NCBI GenBank assembly: GCA_023392795.1
Contig: JAEWNJ010000096.1
Location: 1 to 38,372 of the forward strand
DNA length: 38,372 nucleotides
Reading direction: 5' to 3'
Source of the DNA: Candidatus Cloacimonadota bacterium
GTDB taxonomy: Bacteria > Cloacimonadota > Cloacimonadia > Cloacimonadales > Cloacimonadaceae
Below, in pieces: positions 16,518-24,892 of the stretch. Position numbers and translations under genes: made by a program. The notes beneath the pieces were generated by a model. That model was not told the origin of the DNA. It worked only from the letters and a program-made list of their open reading frames with translations, and ran no database searches. Position 1 is the first letter of the stretch. Each line of letters begins with the position of its first letter.

Positions 16518-18077
16518 GTGAACAAACATCTGGTGCTGCTTTTCGTTTTATTCACCTGTATGAGCATTGGCAATACCTACGCCCAAAACTTAGCGTACGA
16601 CGTCACTCTGGTGGATTCATTATCGATATTCGATATCCCAGGATCCGATGGTTACTTTGTACACAGTACGCTACCCAACAACGAAGTATTGTTCTACGAT
16701 CAATATCGAGATTCATCACTATATCATCACTACGTGAGTAAGTATATCAAGGCTGAACGACGCATCACAGCGCCACAATACCTCGGTACCACTACACAGG
16801 ACATTATCGTTGATGGAGCTCAGAGTATAGGATTTTGGGCCTACGACGATGTCGCACAAATCTTCCTCGGCTACCGACAAGATTATCCCGTAGCATTGGA
16901 GCATAAGCTACGATTGTATGACATCAGAAACAACGAGTTTACCGCTTATAATCTGTCCCAATTTACATTGTTCGATGGATCCGGAGACTATATCTCGATT
17001 TCAGAGGACAAACTGATGCTTGCCACCGATAATGGACTGGTGCTATACGACTATATCAATGATCAATCGCAACTCCTTCTTCCCCCGGATTCTTTAGATG
17101 CTTATGCGAATACCCGAAGTACGCTTCTACATGGTCCCTATGGTAGCACAATTCTCCACGTGGATAGTTATTACGACATGAGTTCACTCGGTCATTGGTA
17201 TTTTTTCAATTCTGATGGCGCATTACTTGCTAGTCATGTGATCGACGACCCCGCTTTTGATTTCTCCATCCCTCATTATTGTTTCAGGGAAAATAATGAA
17301 TTATACTTCAACGATCTTTACACAAATCAGGATCACCAGTTTGTCAAAATTGTCGTGAACGAGGATTTTTCACTTGAGTACAGATTATTTGAGTTTCAGG
17401 ATGACTCCGGATTTTTAATATCGATTGGCCCATTGGGTGCCAAAAAAATGTTTGCACGTATCGATGACACCAATGCATCCATAGGGAAGATTCTGATCCT
17501 TGATCGAAGCCAGGAAACCAGTGCAACAGTGCTTGCTGAATACGAAGTACAGCCCGACGCTTTGGGTAATTTTCCAAGATGCTTTGCTACTGACAGTGCG
17601 ATACATATTGTTCATGCTGAAAGAACACAAATCCGTATTCAAACTATCGACTTGGCGAATCCAGGAGCATATACGGAGCATGTCTTTCCCATCCAGTCCT
17701 TCTATAGTGTTCGAAATGTTGAAACAGATGGGGATAATTTCACTCTTTTCACCGATATGGGTATTTATTTCTTCGAAGTGTCCCCGGCAAATTCCGCCCC
17801 CTATACTCCTTCAGTACCGGAGATAAAAAGTATCGTTAGCTTCCCAAACCCTGTGCGAAAAAATACTGGTTTCAAACTGGAAACAAAGCTCAATCATCTG
17901 GTGGAAATCGGGATCTACAATGTCAGGGGGCAATTGGTGAAAAGCGTGATCACCGATTCCAGAGGCGAATGCGAAGTAATGCCAGATGATCTGACAGGCA
18001 TGAACTCTGGGATTTATTTGCTGAAGGCCAGAGACCAACATAAATTGAGAGCCAAAAAGTTTATTCTGATCGATTGA
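16518..18077 (+). CDS. Secreted protein with type IX (por) C-terminal sorting domain
   Basis: 519 residues from a GTG start with AAAGGAG 6 bp upstream. A signal peptide (MNKHLVLLFVLFTCMSIGNTYA) leads to about 410 residues that look like a WD/kelch-type beta-propeller (repeating strands such as NNEVLFYDQYRDSSLYHHYV and GLVLYDYIND), with no catalytic motif I recognise. The last 75 residues are a typical type A sorting domain: SFPNPVRKN, then IGIYNVRGQLVKSV, then GIYLLKARD and AKKFILID. These domains direct cargo through the type IX secretion system and are removed or anchored at the surface. It has no operon partner. The local sequence is more AT-rich than the neighbouring operons. Confidence 0.88.
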   Translation: MNKHLVLLFVLFTCMSIGNTYAQNLAYDVTLVDSLSIFDIPGSDGYFVHSTLPNNEVLFYDQYRDSSLYHHYVSKYIKAERRITAPQYLGTTTQDIIVDGAQSIGFWAYDDVAQIFLGYRQDYPVALEHKLRLYDIRNNEFTAYNLSQFTLFDGSGDYISISEDKLMLATDNGLVLYDYINDQSQLLLPPDSLDAYANTRSTLLHGPYGSTILHVDSYYDMSSLGHWYFFNSDGALLASHVIDDPAFDFSIPHYCFRENNELYFNDLYTNQDHQFVKIVVNEDFSLEYRLFEFQDDSGFLISIGPLGAKKMFARIDDTNASIGKILILDRSQETSATVLAEYEVQPDALGNFPRCFATDSAIHIVHAERTQIRIQTIDLANPGAYTEHVFPIQSFYSVRNVETDGDNFTLFTDMGIYFFEVSPANSAPYTPSVPEIKSIVSFPNPVRKNTGFKLETKLNHLVEIGIYNVRGQLVKSVITDSRGECEVMPDDLTGMNSGIYLLKARDQHKLRAKKFILID

Positions 18078-18143
18078 AGCATTCACCAAGAGATGTCATG
18101 ATAGGTGGATAATATGCCACGAAGTTAGCCAAACATACGGGCT

Positions 18144-18521
18144 TCACTTGCTTCCCTGCCACTTGCCAACCAGCTGGACTCCTCTTCCGTGGCACGCAGG
18201 AGGGTGGCAAGTGGCTTGGAAAAGCGAGGCGAACCAGGAATGGACAGGAGATTGTTCAGAAATGGTTGATAAGACTATGAATAACAGAAGTCTCTTGCCC
18301 GATCGGGTATTCTCAAGCTGCATCGATGTCTTACCACCTGAGTTTCTGGATCCTTTAGACTCGTCAGCATCATCGATGGTTATTCCAAGCCACCAGTCTG
18401 CGTATTTGAAAAAAACCTCGTATAAACCTATGGGATCAACTTCGGGATCGGCGGGATTCGAGCAGTTCATCAATAAGAGCCACAAAGCCAGCGCAGTAAA
18501 GATTCCTACAAGCTTATACAT
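18144..18521 (-). pseudogene. Small lipoprotein-like gene, possibly broken, tail running into a repeat
   Basis: From the ATG at 18521: MYKLVGIFTALALWLLLMNC, which resembles a lipoprotein signal although Asn at -1 is unusual, then SNPADPEVDPIGLYEVFFKY. The first 90 or so residues look like a real, beta-rich small lipoprotein. The final 35 residues are encoded by the inverted repeat and dispersed-repeat sequence at 18158-18215 and have no protein-like character. I infer either a gene truncated by a repeat, with its end replaced, or a decaying remnant. There is no strong ribosome site. It could also be non-coding. Confidence 0.35.
18158..18215. repeat. Inverted repeat within a dispersed intergenic repeat
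   Basis: GCCACTTGCCA (18158-18168) and TGGCAAGTGGC (18205-18215) are perfect 11-bp inverted copies around a 36-nt loop. The loop contains CTCTTCCGTGGCACGCAGG. Similar phrases recur at 36766-36807 (CTCTTCCG, CCCACGCAAGAGGGTAGCA), and an 11-mer GGGTGGCAAGT recurs at 19384-19394, so this looks like one member of a degenerate family. Confidence 0.55.
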
Positions 18522-18694
18522 ATTAAAGATGCCTGATAGTTTTTGATCTCTTTGGACGCTGGCACATTTACGGGTAGTACTATAGTTGATATCAAGCACA
18601 ATCTCAGGCAAGCAATTGAATATCTGAGGGATAGATATATTGTGAGCCCTGGTGACCACGTAGTGTTATCTTGAGAGATAAGATTTTGATATTA

Positions 18695-18722
18695 TTGAGA
18701 GATGGATTAAATTTTGCATAAT
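18695..18722 (+). promoter_or_regulatory. Candidate promoter for the small exported protein
   Basis: TTGAGA (18695-18700), a 16-bp spacer and CATAAT (18717-18722), each one mismatch from consensus and 35 bp upstream of the ATG at 18757. The phrase TTGAGAGAT also occurs 24 bp earlier (18671). Confidence 0.5.
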
Positions 18723-18756
18723 GCAGTGAGAGCCAGATAGGCTGATGGGAGAGAAG

Positions 18757-19320
18757 ATGAAGTATGTTCTGATAACTCTGATGATGTTGTGCTGTGCTTC
18801 CCTGTGGGCAGAGGATGGGGTTGATAGCCTCTCTGTGAAGAAAGATGCCGGAATTGGGGTCTGGGCTTATGCCGAGTATGGATTTGGCGGTTTCAACGGG
18901 GTAAGCTTAAGCAGCTTGCAGGCTGGATTCGGATTGGAATTGCTACACAAGATCCAGGTGAAAACTTATGCCTTGAGTCACCAGGAAGCAGTGGACTTCT
19001 TTGACAATCCTAAGTACTGGTTCAAAGGTTTAGGCGTGAGAATCGGGCCAGTTTTCCATTCTGACAAGCTTGCGGTCTCACCCTCCATAGGCTTGGAAAG
19101 CGGAACAATCCGGATTGGAGAGGGAGAATATATCGAAGGTTTCTTGGGTCATTCCTATGCAAGCTATCGAGAAGAGGACATCCTCTACATTCCGGTCTCG
19201 CTGGAGTTCCAAATTCATATAGGCCGGGTGATACTGCTCTCTGGCAGAACCTTTGCGGACTTGAATTCAGATTATCCTGTGATGGGCCTCAGCTTCGGGC
19301 TGGGCTTGGGCTGGATGTGA
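18757..19320 (+). CDS. Small exported, probably outer-membrane barrel protein
   Basis: 187 residues from the ATG at 18757, which gives the signal peptide MKYVLITLMMLCCASLWA right behind GGGAGAG; an ATG at 18745 is also in frame. The mature part alternates short amphipathic strands rich in Gly, Tyr and Phe (GVWAYAEYGFGGFNG, GVRIGPVFHSDKL, GLSFGLGLGWM), as in small eight-stranded barrels or porin-fold proteins. There is no recognised family motif and no sorting tail. The last residues are aromatic/hydrophobic (GLGWM), compatible with membrane insertion. It stands alone with a promoter-like sequence upstream and a long non-coding stretch after it. Confidence 0.65.
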   Translation: MKYVLITLMMLCCASLWAEDGVDSLSVKKDAGIGVWAYAEYGFGGFNGVSLSSLQAGFGLELLHKIQVKTYALSHQEAVDFFDNPKYWFKGLGVRIGPVFHSDKLAVSPSIGLESGTIRIGEGEYIEGFLGHSYASYREEDILYIPVSLEFQIHIGRVILLSGRTFADLNSDYPVMGLSFGLGLGWM

Positions 19321-19954
19321 GGGGCAAATACGTGGTGAAGTGCTGAAGTGGGAGAGTGGTGAAGTGGGCTGCGTCGTTGTGCTGGGTGGCAAGTACCCGG
19401 ATAGACTCATAGCTGATAGAACGGACTAGAATGGGGTCTTTGATGCAATAACTGCTCTGCACTAGAACGATATAACCTTCGTAAAGTCTGAAGTAATTGT
19501 TCAGGAAAATCTTCGGCATCGTGTATGAGCGTAACTCAGGATTGAGATTGATACAAAATGAGTTAGGTCCATCTCCCAATTTGAGGTGCTGATATGGACC
19601 ATCCGAGTTCAAAGTCCAATTGAAAGTCAAGATACGGTGTGAATCAAGAAGAAGGTGGATTGGAAGTCTTTGATGAGATCAACCTTATAAACCTCACTGA
19701 AAGCTTTAAATCCAATCACAAAAACTTCAAATGCCCAAGTCTAAAATATGATGAGCAGAAGAGTCGAGTGTTTTGACACGCTAACTTACTTCAGATCATT
19801 TAATTGTGTATAAGTTGCAAGAATCCTGATAGTCATAGAGAATGTCTAAGTGCCTAAAAATGGTGGGAGATTGGAAGTTTTCAGTGAGGGTATATCGGCC
19901 TGAGATTCTTATTCAGGTTGTAGAACGATATCTTACCACGTTAAGCGGGTTAAT
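19321..19954. other. Long non-coding stretch with repeat fragments
   Basis: About 630 bp with no convincing gene. It opens with short imperfect repeats of TGAAGTG and GTGGTGAAG (19331-19370), then the 11-mer GGGTGGCAAGT (19384-19394) that is shared with 18202-18212. An open minus-strand frame (19289-19630) has no ribosome site, no homology I recognise and a tail antisense to the previous gene. The rest is AT-rich and unremarkable; it may contain decayed genes. Confidence 0.5.
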
Positions 19955-19981
19955 TTAGCACTCTCACTTTTTGATTGACAA
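19955..19981. promoter_or_regulatory. Degenerate upstream CIRCE-like element overlapping a -35 box
   Basis: The left half TTAGCACTC (19955-19963) is a perfect CIRCE half-site. After exactly 9 nt, GATTGACAA (19973-19981) matches 6 of 9 positions of GAGTGCTAA. The right half contains TTGACA (19975-19980), a perfect -35 hexamer for hrcA, though no good -10 follows at 16-18 bp. Confidence 0.45.
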
Positions 19982-20011
19982 GTTTGGGTCTTTGATTACT
20001 TTGTCCTTAGT

Positions 20012-20038
20012 TTAGCAGTTCGACCTTGTGACTGCTAA
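20012..20038. promoter_or_regulatory. CIRCE operator for HrcA
   Basis: TTAGCAGTT (20012-20020), nine bases, GACTGCTAA (20030-20038). The geometry is exactly that of CIRCE (TTAGCACTC-N9-GAGTGCTAA) with 7/9 and 8/9 matches, and the C-to-G change in one arm is mirrored in the other, keeping an 8-bp inverted repeat. It lies 22 bp before the hrcA ATG, so HrcA should repress its own operon. Confidence 0.88.
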
Positions 20039-20059
20039 TAAATTTAGAAGGCGGTTAGC

Positions 20060-21103
20060 ATGAAAAAGAATCAGATTCGATTGTACCACACTCTAGCAGC
20101 GTTGGTGGACGAGTATATCCTCAGTTGCGAACCGGTTTCTTCCAGAATATTGAGCGAGAAGTATCTGCAGGATGTGTCCTCTGCCACTCTGCGTCTGGAT
20201 CTCTTGAAGCTGGAGCAGCAGAACATGATCTCGCAGCCGCATACATCGGCGGGAAGAGTACCCACTATCGGTGGTTATCGCAAGTATCTCGAAGTGATTC
20301 ATGGCGCGCACAACCGGGTGCGTTATGAACGCATGGACACTCTGCGTGAGCTTCTGATCCAGAATTACAAGGACACTCCGCGTGCCCTGCACTTCATAAT
20401 GCAGATGCTGGCACATGAGACTGATCAACTCTCTTTTGTAGCCGAGCCGGAGGTTTCCAACGGTTATCTGGCTCGCTTGGAGGTATTTTCGATCTCCGAT
20501 CAGAAGCTGCTGTTTGTGATGAGCCTGGATAGCGGGCTGGACAAGACAGTGATCATGAAGTGTAAGTATGAGCTCTCAGAGACCCAACTAAAGAAGCTGG
20601 TGCGGTATCTGAATGATGAACTGGTGGGTCTGCGCGTATATGACATTGCCAATAAAGTATTGGTGGATATGCGTGAACGTAGAGAAGGTGAAAGTGATTT
20701 GTTAAGCCAATTCCTCAGTGAATTGCACAAGGCTTTCATTGAGATTAGCGATTTCTTCATTCACTATGATGGAAGTATCAAGTTTCTGGAGCAGCCTGAG
20801 TTTGATTCCAAAGAAGTGATTTTGAGCTTTATGAATCTGATTCAAAGACAGGACTTTCTGCTCTCAGCCATGCGGGGCAACGACCTCCAGAATGTGAACG
20901 TGCTGATGGGAGAGACTCTGTCTGATCCCAAATGGTCGGATTTTGCTCTGATCTACGGTAAATACGAGGTCTTTGGCATCCCGGGATATCTGGGAGTGCT
21001 TTCCCCTCTGCGTACTGATTACCGTAGGCTGATCCCCCTGATCAGGGACGTAACCTCCACGATCACCCAAACCACTAGACGCGGGATGATCGTACCTCGT
21101 TAG
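20060..21103 (+). CDS. hrcA: Heat-inducible transcription repressor HrcA
   Basis: 347 residues, full length. The N-terminal winged helix (about 1-75) includes EPVSSRILSEKY and the diagnostic SSATLRLDLLKLEQQNMISQPHTSAGRVPTIGGYR. A GAF-like dimerisation domain follows, with the C-terminal GIPGYLGVLSPLRTDY and VTSTITQTTR motifs. HrcA binds CIRCE and blocks chaperone genes until heat or unfolded protein draws GroEL away. The CIRCE at 20012-20038 is directly upstream. It is the first gene of the hrcA-grpE-dnaK-dnaJ operon, with AAGGCGG ahead of the ATG. Confidence 0.96.
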   Translation: MKKNQIRLYHTLAALVDEYILSCEPVSSRILSEKYLQDVSSATLRLDLLKLEQQNMISQPHTSAGRVPTIGGYRKYLEVIHGAHNRVRYERMDTLRELLIQNYKDTPRALHFIMQMLAHETDQLSFVAEPEVSNGYLARLEVFSISDQKLLFVMSLDSGLDKTVIMKCKYELSETQLKKLVRYLNDELVGLRVYDIANKVLVDMRERREGESDLLSQFLSELHKAFIEISDFFIHYDGSIKFLEQPEFDSKEVILSFMNLIQRQDFLLSAMRGNDLQNVNVLMGETLSDPKWSDFALIYGKYEVFGIPGYLGVLSPLRTDYRRLIPLIRDVTSTITQTTRRGMIVPR

Positions 21104-21108
21104 GAGAA

Positions 21109-21675
21109 ATGATGAGTCAAAAAAGAAATAAGGACATAAAGATGAATCCGGAGAAGAACAAGCAAGAAACACCAAAAGCCGAAGTGGAAGAATTGAACCC
21201 TGAGGCAAGGATTTCTGAATTGGAAGCGGAAGTAAGCGAACTGAACGATAAGTACCTGCGAGTAATGGCGGAGTTTGAGAACTTCCGCAAGCGCAGCATT
21301 GCGGAAAAGTCAGATTGGATCAGATTGGCAACGCAGAAACTGGCCCTGGAGATCTGCGATGTGGTGGATAATTTTGAGCGGGCATTTACCAACGCTAAGC
21401 CGGGCGACCTGGAGAATTCCTTTATCCAGGGCATTCTGCTGATCGAAAAGCAATTGGTAAAAGCTTTGGAAAAAGAGGGTGTGAAGAAGATCGAAGCTCT
21501 GGGCATGGAGTTTGATCCCGAGTATCATGATGCCCTAGCACACATCCCTAGCGACATGGAAGAAAACACTGTGGCAGCCATCATTCAAAATGGCTACACC
21601 ATGCATGATAAAGTGATCCGCCCCGTACGCGTGGCGGTATCCAATGGCACAAAAATTAATACCCAGGAGGAATAA
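21109..21675 (+). CDS. grpE: Nucleotide exchange factor GrpE
   Basis: 188 residues. A long N-terminal charged coiled coil (about 20-80, ARISELEAEVSELNDKYLRV) carries the family signature AEFENFRKRS. The C-terminal beta-wing has the motif GMEFDPEYHDALAHIPS and ends NGYTMHDKVIRPVRVAVSNG. GrpE opens DnaK's nucleotide pocket to release ADP. Two adjacent ATGs (21109 and 21112) follow TAGGAGAA; either may be used. It begins 5 bp after the hrcA stop and is directly followed by dnaK. Confidence 0.96.
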   Translation: MMSQKRNKDIKMNPEKNKQETPKAEVEELNPEARISELEAEVSELNDKYLRVMAEFENFRKRSIAEKSDWIRLATQKLALEICDVVDNFERAFTNAKPGDLENSFIQGILLIEKQLVKALEKEGVKKIEALGMEFDPEYHDALAHIPSDMEENTVAAIIQNGYTMHDKVIRPVRVAVSNGTKINTQEE

Positions 21676-23631
21676 ATGGGAAAGATAATTGGAATTGATC
21701 TAGGAACCACAAACTCTTGTGTTTCCGTGGTTGAAGGCGGTAAACCCGTCGTGATTACCAACGCGGAAGGTGGCAGAACCACTCCCTCCGTGGTTGGCTT
21801 TACAAAAGACGGTCAGCGCTTGGTAGGTCAAAACGCAAAACGTCAAGCAGTAACCAATCCACTGAATACAGTATTCTCGATCAAGCGTTTCATGGGGCGC
21901 AACCATGGCGAAGTGAGCGAAGAGACCAAGCAGGTTCCTTACAAGATAGTATCCGGAGTGAAGAATCAGGCGGCGGTGCATGTAGATGTACAAAACAAGG
22001 ATTTTACCCCGCAAGAGATCTCTGCGATCATCCTCACCAAGATGAAGGAAACTGCCGAGGCTTATCTTGGTACCACGGTTACCGAAGCTGTGATCACCGT
22101 TCCGGCATACTTTAACGACGATCAGCGCCAGGCCACCAAGGACGCCGGACGCATTGCCGGGCTGGAAGTGAGACGCATAATCAATGAACCTACGGCTGCC
22201 GCTTTGGCTTATGGAATGGAAAACAAGAAGGAACAAAAGGTAGCCGTGTACGATCTGGGCGGTGGAACCTTCGATATCTCGATCTTGGACATCTCGTCTG
22301 GCGTAGTGGAAGTACTTGCCACAAATGGCGATACGCACCTGGGTGGAGATGATTTTGACAAGCGTGTGATCGATTGGATCGTGGATCAGTTCAAGAAGCT
22401 GGAAGGCATTGACCTCAGCAAAGACGCCATGGCATTGCAACGGCTGCGTGAAGCTGCCGAGAAAGCCAAGATCGAGCTTTCCGGAACAGTAACCACCAAT
22501 ATTAACCTGCCCTTCATCACAGCTGATGCCACGGGACCCAAACACCTGAATCTGGATCTCAGTCTGGCTGAGTTCAACCGCCTGACCGCCGATCTGGTAG
22601 AGCGTACGCTCGGCCCCTGCAAACGCGCCCTGGCAGACGCCAAACTGGCTACCTCCGACATTCAGGAAGTACTGATGGTTGGCGGCAGTACCCGCATTCC
22701 AGCCGTAGGCGAAGCCGTGGAACGCTTCTTTGGTAAAAAGCCCAATCGCAGTCTCAATCCCGATGAAGTTGTAGCCATCGGAGCGGCAATTCAGGGTGCC
22801 ATTCTGGCTGGTGATGATAATGTGTCCGACGTTCTGCTTCTGGATGTTACCCCACTTTCTCTGGGCATCGAGACTCTGGGCAGCGTAATGACCAAGCTGA
22901 TCGAGCGCAATACCACCATTCCCACCAAGAAGAGCCAGGTTTTCTCCACTGCGGCCGATAATCAAACCGCTGTAACGATCCACGTACTCCAGGGTGAGCG
23001 CCCGATGGCGAATGACAACAAGAGCCTGGGACGTTTTGACCTGGTGGGTATCCCCTCCGCCCCACGCGGCGTACCACAGATCGAAGTTACTTTCGATATC
23101 GATGCCAATGGCATTCTGCACGTATCTGCCAAAGACAAGGGCACGGGCAAGGAACAATCCATCAAGATCGACCGCGCCGGTAGCATCAACAAGGAAGATA
23201 TCGACCGCATGATCAAAGATGCCGAAATGCACGCTGAAGAGGATAAGAAACGTCAGGAGTTCATCGCAGCCAAAAACGAATTGGACGCCCTGATCTTCAG
23301 CACAGAGAAATCCCTGGGCGAATATGGCGATCAGCTATCGGAGAGCGAGAAGAGCGATCTGGAAGCGGAAATCAAGAGCGCGAAAGAACAGCTTGACAAA
23401 GCTAGCGATGCTGAGACGGTGAATTCCATCAAAGAGAATCTGGGCAAGAAAGCACAGAAACTCGGAGAGATCGTTTATGCCAAGATGCAACAGCAACAAG
23501 GCGGTGGAGCAGGCTTTGATCCCAACGCCGGCGGCTTCAATCCCGAAGACTTCGCGCAAGGTCAACAGCAAGAACAACCGAAGAATGACGGTCCCATCGA
23601 CGCTGATTTCGAAGTGGTGGACGATAAGTAA
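21676..23631 (+). CDS. dnaK: Chaperone DnaK (Hsp70)
   Basis: 651 residues. The ATPase domain opens with IIGIDLGTTNSCVSV and has VYDLGGGTFDISI and the adenosine motif LMVGGSTRIPAV. The substrate-binding domain follows the DVTPLSLGIETLG linker, then the alpha lid. The tail is Gly/Gln-rich and ends in DADFEVVDDK. DnaK binds exposed hydrophobic peptides under control of DnaJ and GrpE. The ATG abuts the grpE stop, with CAGGAGG 6 bp upstream. As part of the HrcA operon it should be heat-induced. Confidence 0.98.
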   Translation: MGKIIGIDLGTTNSCVSVVEGGKPVVITNAEGGRTTPSVVGFTKDGQRLVGQNAKRQAVTNPLNTVFSIKRFMGRNHGEVSEETKQVPYKIVSGVKNQAAVHVDVQNKDFTPQEISAIILTKMKETAEAYLGTTVTEAVITVPAYFNDDQRQATKDAGRIAGLEVRRIINEPTAAALAYGMENKKEQKVAVYDLGGGTFDISILDISSGVVEVLATNGDTHLGGDDFDKRVIDWIVDQFKKLEGIDLSKDAMALQRLREAAEKAKIELSGTVTTNINLPFITADATGPKHLNLDLSLAEFNRLTADLVERTLGPCKRALADAKLATSDIQEVLMVGGSTRIPAVGEAVERFFGKKPNRSLNPDEVVAIGAAIQGAILAGDDNVSDVLLLDVTPLSLGIETLGSVMTKLIERNTTIPTKKSQVFSTAADNQTAVTIHVLQGERPMANDNKSLGRFDLVGIPSAPRGVPQIEVTFDIDANGILHVSAKDKGTGKEQSIKIDRAGSINKEDIDRMIKDAEMHAEEDKKRQEFIAAKNELDALIFSTEKSLGEYGDQLSESEKSDLEAEIKSAKEQLDKASDAETVNSIKENLGKKAQKLGEIVYAKMQQQQGGGAGFDPNAGGFNPEDFAQGQQQEQPKNDGPIDADFEVVDDK

Positions 23632-23651
23632 TAAATTGGAAGAATAGCTCA

Positions 23652-23709
23652 GACGGCCGGTATCCCCGGCTGTCCGGGCTCCATTTGATATATTTGGCCC
23701 TCTTCGGGC
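23652..23709 (+). other. Hairpins between dnaK and dnaJ
   Basis: GACGGCCGG (23652-23660) pairs with CCGGCTGTC (23666-23674) across a 5-nt loop, 9 bp with one G-U pair. A smaller GCCC/GGGC hairpin (23697-23709) is followed by AGCTTTTTG. Neither is a full terminator. They could stabilise the dnaK end or reduce read-through to dnaJ. Confidence 0.45.
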
Positions 23710-23738
23710 AGCTTTTTGAAGGAGATAGATCAGAAGAC

Positions 23739-24890
23739 ATGGCAAAGAGAGATTACTACGAAGTGTTGGGCGTAGACAAAAACGCCGATGAAGGAACGAT
23801 CAAGAAAGCATACCGCAAGCTGGCAATGCAGTATCATCCCGATAAAAACCCTGATAACAAGGAAGCGGAAGAGAAGTTTAAAGAAGCCAGCGAGGCATAC
23901 GAAGTGCTGAGCGACAAAGACAAGAAACAGCTCTATGATCAGTACGGTCACGCGGGCGTGGAAAGTCAATTTGGCGCGGGAGGCTTCTCTTGGGACAACT
24001 TCACACATCGCGGTGATCTGAACGACATCTTTGGCGATGGCTTTTCCTCCATCTTCGAGACCCTGTTTGGGGGCGGCTTTGGCGGCAGATCGTCCGGACG
24101 TTCATCAAACCGGGGTGAAGACTTGCAGATCGAGCTTTCCCTCACCTTGAAAGAGATTGCCACCGGTACCGAGAAGAAGATCAAGATCGGCACCAAGGAA
24201 GCCTGCGACAAATGTGGCGGCAGCGGCAGCGCTGATTCCCAGGTGGAAACATGCTCACAATGCCGGGGTACTGGGCAGGTGCGTCAGGTGCGTCAATCGC
24301 TCTTTGGTCAGATGCAAACCGTATCCGAATGCCCATCCTGCCGGGGAGAAGGCAAGATCATCAAGAATAAATGCGGCAAGTGTTATGGCGAAGGCCGCAT
24401 GGGCTCGGTGAAGGAAATCAACGTCAAGATCCCCGCGGGAGTGGAAGAAAACCAATACATCCGCCTAAGAGGACAGGGCAATGTGGGACCTCGCAGCGGT
24501 TCACGGGGAGATATCCTGGTGCTCATCCACGAAAAGCAGGATGACCTTTTTGAACGACACGGTAATGACATCGTGATGGAATACCCTATCTCTGTGTCTC
24601 AAGCCGTTTTAGGCGACGAGGTTCTGGTACCCACGCTCACTGCCAAAGTAAAGATGAAAATCCCTGCCGGGACACAAAGTGGCAGGCTCTTCAGGCTGAA
24701 AGGTCAAGGCATTCAAGGACTCAACACATACAGCAAGGGCGACGAGATCGTGAAAGTTATCCTGGTAACACCTACAAAGATCAGTCGGGAAGAACAGGAC
24801 ATCTACGAAAAGCTGCGTGAATTTGATCTCAAGCGAGAGATGAAGCCGGGTAAAGGATTCTTTAAGAAACTGCGTGACTATTTTAGCTGA
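23739..24890 (+). CDS. dnaJ: Co-chaperone DnaJ (Hsp40)
   Basis: 383 residues from the ATG at 23739; the open frame extends upstream but AKRDYYEVLGV is the standard opening. The J-domain holds HPD (33-35), followed by a Gly/Phe region and four zinc-finger repeats (CDKCGGSG, CSQCRGTG, CPSCRGEG, CGKCYGEG). The C-terminal substrate-binding domains include GDILVLIHEKQDDLFERHG. It stimulates DnaK's ATPase and delivers substrates. It lies 107 bp after dnaK, across a hairpin, and is followed directly by rsmE. Confidence 0.97.
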   Translation: MAKRDYYEVLGVDKNADEGTIKKAYRKLAMQYHPDKNPDNKEAEEKFKEASEAYEVLSDKDKKQLYDQYGHAGVESQFGAGGFSWDNFTHRGDLNDIFGDGFSSIFETLFGGGFGGRSSGRSSNRGEDLQIELSLTLKEIATGTEKKIKIGTKEACDKCGGSGSADSQVETCSQCRGTGQVRQVRQSLFGQMQTVSECPSCRGEGKIIKNKCGKCYGEGRMGSVKEINVKIPAGVEENQYIRLRGQGNVGPRSGSRGDILVLIHEKQDDLFERHGNDIVMEYPISVSQAVLGDEVLVPTLTAKVKMKIPAGTQSGRLFRLKGQGIQGLNTYSKGDEIVKVILVTPTKISREEQDIYEKLREFDLKREMKPGKGFFKKLRDYFS

Positions 24891-24892
24891 TT

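Noticed and set aside
18148..18546. 132-residue plus-strand frame antisense to the lipoprotein-like gene
   Set aside because: No signal peptide, ribosome site or protein-like pattern; the minus-strand reading has a lipoprotein-like start.
19289..19630. 113-residue minus-strand frame in the non-coding patch
   Set aside because: No ribosome site, no recognised similarity, and its end is antisense to the small exported protein. It may be a decayed remnant but I cannot support it.
19692..19889. 11-bp inverted match CCTCACTGAAA / TTTCAGTGAGG in the non-coding patch
   Set aside because: The arms are about 175 bp apart in AT-rich sequence with no further support; could be chance.
21700..23232. Open 510-residue frame on minus across dnaK
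   Set aside because: It is the antisense shadow of a highly expressed gene with strong codon bias; no family resemblance or ribosome site.
23641..23680. tRNA-like text (TAGCTCAGA) between dnaK and dnaJ
   Set aside because: No acceptor stem, anticodon arm or T-arm follows; only a simple hairpin.
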